Positions 6,471-8,275 of a stretch of 8,275 bases of DNA are shown here, piece by piece. A program made the translations under genes and the position numbers. The notes under the pieces were generated by a model. That model searched no databases and had not been told where the DNA came from. It saw only the letters and a list, made by a program, of their open reading frames with translations. Source of the stretch: an uncultured Sphingobium sp. (GTDB taxonomy: Bacteria; Pseudomonadota; Alphaproteobacteria; Sphingomonadales; Sphingomonadaceae); the NCBI GenBank assembly GCA_946479185.1, contig CAMLFF010000135.1, forward strand, positions 1 to 8,275, written 5' to 3'. Within the stretch, counting starts at the first letter, position 1. Each line of letters begins with the position of its first letter.

Positions 6471-6525
6471 GCCCCCATTTGAAATCCATTCATCGCTAAT
6501 CCAAGTTAATTTTCTGTAGCGCAGA

Positions 6526-8275
6526 TTAAGCCAGCGCCATCAGGCTGGCATTGCCGCCGCAAGCCGTGGTGTTGGTGGATGTGGATATCTCCTGCACCAG
6601 CCAATCCAGCCGATAGGCGGGGCCATTGGCGCAATCGGCAGGGGAGGCGGCCTGGATGAGCGGTGTTGGCCCCGGTCGATTGGCGATGTCGCGCAATATG
6701 TCGCTTGTCCGCTCCGGTGCGCCTTCGATGAGGACTGCCGTGACCTGGCCGACGCTGGCCGACGGGAAACGCGCTGCCACGTCTTCCGGCAGATCGGCGG
6801 GCAAGGGCATGTCCATGATCAGCCCATCATTGCCGGTCGCCAGGATCGCCGACATTTGCTGATACAGGCCTGCGACGGTGGAGGGCGCGAGAAGCACGGT
6901 GCCGCGCGGATGCAGGGCATAGAGATTTTCCTCGCCAACCGGGCCGGGCATGGCTTCAACAGTTCCAAGCGGCGAAAGCTCACCAAAAGCGCGCGCCGTG
7001 GCGGCAGCGATCCGCTCCCCCTGCTGATCGAGCCACACCGCAAAATGGCCGAGCACTTCGGGCATATCAGCCGGGCCGGCAGGCGAGGCGGGCATGCTGC
7101 GCACCAGGCGGCCAAGATAAAACGGCCCGCCAGCTTTGGGGCCGGTGCCGGAGAGGCCGCGCCCGCCAAATGGTTGCACGCCCACGACCGCGCCGATCAT
7201 GTTGCGATTGATATAGTGATTGCCCGCCCGGATTCGCGCGGTGACATGAGCGATGGTCTCATCCAGCCGCGTGTGCAGGCCAAAGCTCAGGCCATAACCG
7301 GTCGCGTTGATAGCATCGATAACGGCATCAAGCCCATCGCGCGGGAAGCGTACGACATGCAGAACGGGGCCAAATACCTCGCGGCCCAGCTCCGCAACGT
7401 CGTCCAGTTCGATGATCGTCGGCGCCACGAATGCGCCGTGCTGGGTCTCATCGGCCAGCACAGCCTGCGTCACCTTGCGGCCTTGCGCGCGCATGTCTGC
7501 AATATGTTGCTCGATAGCCTGTTTTGCATCGGCGCTGATCACCGGACCCATATCGCTCGCCAGTTGCGCCGGATTTCCGCAACGTAGTTCCGCGCTCGCC
7601 TGCTTGAGCATGTCGAGGACATGGTCCGCCAGATCTTCCTGCACGCACAGGATGCGCAGTGCCGAGCAACGCTGGCCCGCACTGTCAAAGGCGGATGCCA
7701 GCACGTCGGCGATCACTTGTTGAGGTAAGGCGCTGCTATCCACGATCATGGCGTTGATGCCACCGGTTTCGGCGATCAGCGGAATGGGCTTGCCATCATC
7801 GACCGGACGATCAGCCAGTTGCTGCTGGATGAGCCGGGCAACCTGCGTCGATCCCGTGAAGACGACGCCCGCCGTCTGCGGTGCGCCAACCAGTGCCGCG
7901 CCGATCGCGCCATCGCCGGGTACCAGCTGGAGCGCATCATGCGGCACGCCCGCCTCATGCATTATATCGACCGCCTGCGCAGCGATGAGCGGGGTTTCCT
8001 CGGCGGGCTTGGCGAGCACGGCATTGCCCGCAGCGAGTGCGGCACTCACCTGACCCGTGAAGATGGCGAGCGGGAAATTCCAGGGCGAGATACACACGAC
8101 CGGGCCGAGCGATGTGGCCTGGGCGCCAACCGTTTTGGGCGTCTGCGCTGCATAATAGCGCAGGAAGTCGATGGCCTCGCGTACTTCCGAGAGGGCGTTG
8201 GCGGCGGTCTTGCCTGCCTCGCGGATCAGCAGGGCCATCAGCGCGGGCATGCGTGCTTGCATGATGTCGGCGGCG
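6526..8275 (-). CDS. putA: PutA, 3' portion: L-glutamate gamma-semialdehyde dehydrogenase domain and C-terminal tail (5' end beyond window)
   Basis: Bifunctional proline catabolism enzyme: proline to P5C by an FAD domain (off-window), then glutamate semialdehyde to glutamate with NAD+. 582 residues are visible and the frame is open at the right edge. Numbered from the internal ATG at 8262, which is not the real start: REAGKT-A-AL-EVREAIDFLRYYAAQ at 14-40, PWN with N62, K85, FTGST at 135-139, general base E165 in AETGGIN, catalytic C199 in DSAGQRCSALR, EVFGPV at 295-300 and PFGGRGLSGTGPKAGG at 364-379. The aldehyde dehydrogenase fold ends near 390; the remaining about 190 residues are the C-terminal domain of long PutA proteins, ending in the characteristic NTTACGGNASLMALA. 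Whether an N-terminal DNA-binding domain exists cannot be seen. It reads towards the HRXXN kinase. Confidence 0.95.
   Translation of the reverse strand, partial: AADIMQARMPALMALLIREAGKTAANALSEVREAIDFLRYYAAQTPKTVGAQATSLGPVVCISPWNFPLAIFTGQVSAALAAGNAVLAKPAEETPLIAAQAVDIMHEAGVPHDALQLVPGDGAIGAALVGAPQTAGVVFTGSTQVARLIQQQLADRPVDDGKPIPLIAETGGINAMIVDSSALPQQVIADVLASAFDSAGQRCSALRILCVQEDLADHVLDMLKQASAELRCGNPAQLASDMGPVISADAKQAIEQHIADMRAQGRKVTQAVLADETQHGAFVAPTIIELDDVAELGREVFGPVLHVVRFPRDGLDAVIDAINATGYGLSFGLHTRLDETIAHVTARIRAGNHYINRNMIGAVVGVQPFGGRGLSGTGPKAGGPFYLGRLVRSMPASPAGPADMPEVLGHFAVWLDQQGERIAAATARAFGELSPLGTVEAMPGPVGEENLYALHPRGTVLLAPSTVAGLYQQMSAILATGNDGLIMDMPLPADLPEDVAARFPSASVGQVTAVLIEGAPERTSDILRDIANRPGPTPLIQAASPADCANGPAYRLDWLVQEISTSTNTTACGGNASLMALA

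Noticed and set aside
6745..6764. Perfect 10-bp tandem repeat CTGGCCGACG
   Set aside because: It lies within the PutA tail, in a stretch encoding SASVGQV, and is most simply a coding coincidence in GC-rich DNA.
6856..7587. A 243-codon plus-strand open frame within putA
   Set aside because: It is antisense to the catalytic part of the PutA aldehyde dehydrogenase domain.

Overview
The window looks like chromosomal DNA of a GC-rich alphaproteobacterium, most likely a sphingomonad (Sphingomonas, Sphingobium or Novosphingobium type). The reasons are the strong third-position GC bias, the style of the PAS-PAS hybrid kinase and of the HRXXN-type kinase, a perfect EcfG-type promoter (GGAAC-N16-CGTT), and the aromatic-catabolism genes. 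The assignment is inferred from gene style, not from a marker gene.

Left part (1-1884): the 5' portion of a hybrid sensor histidine kinase gene lies on the minus strand and leaves the window at base 1. It encodes two nearly duplicate PAS domains, HisKA, HATPase and the first residues of a receiver domain. Its 253-bp upstream region carries an EcfG-like promoter pointing at the kinase, two palindromes, and a small in-frame upstream ORF.

Middle part (1885-5447): an aromatic-catabolism module. A plus-strand aldehyde dehydrogenase of the vanillin/salicylaldehyde/benzaldehyde type converges on an AraC-family regulator (PobR), and the two share a hairpin terminator. PobR is divergent from pobA (4-hydroxybenzoate 3-monooxygenase) across an 88-bp promoter region. 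The likely logic is aromatic aldehyde (for example 4-hydroxybenzaldehyde) to 4-hydroxybenzoate to protocatechuate, with PobR controlling pobA. Ring-cleavage genes are not in the window.

Right part (5457-8275): two minus-strand genes. The 3' part of putA (glutamate-semialdehyde dehydrogenase domain and C-terminal tail) enters from the right edge. Downstream of it, 55 bp away, is a complete membrane-anchored HisKA_2/HRXXN histidine kinase that converges on pobA with a 9-bp gap. No response regulator is present for it in the window.

I see no tRNA, rRNA, CRISPR array, insertion sequence or phage gene. Most of the window is recognisable metabolism and signalling. The least expected items are regulatory: the EcfG-like promoter with its palindromes, the TTG start of the aldehyde dehydrogenase, and the two kinases without visible partners.
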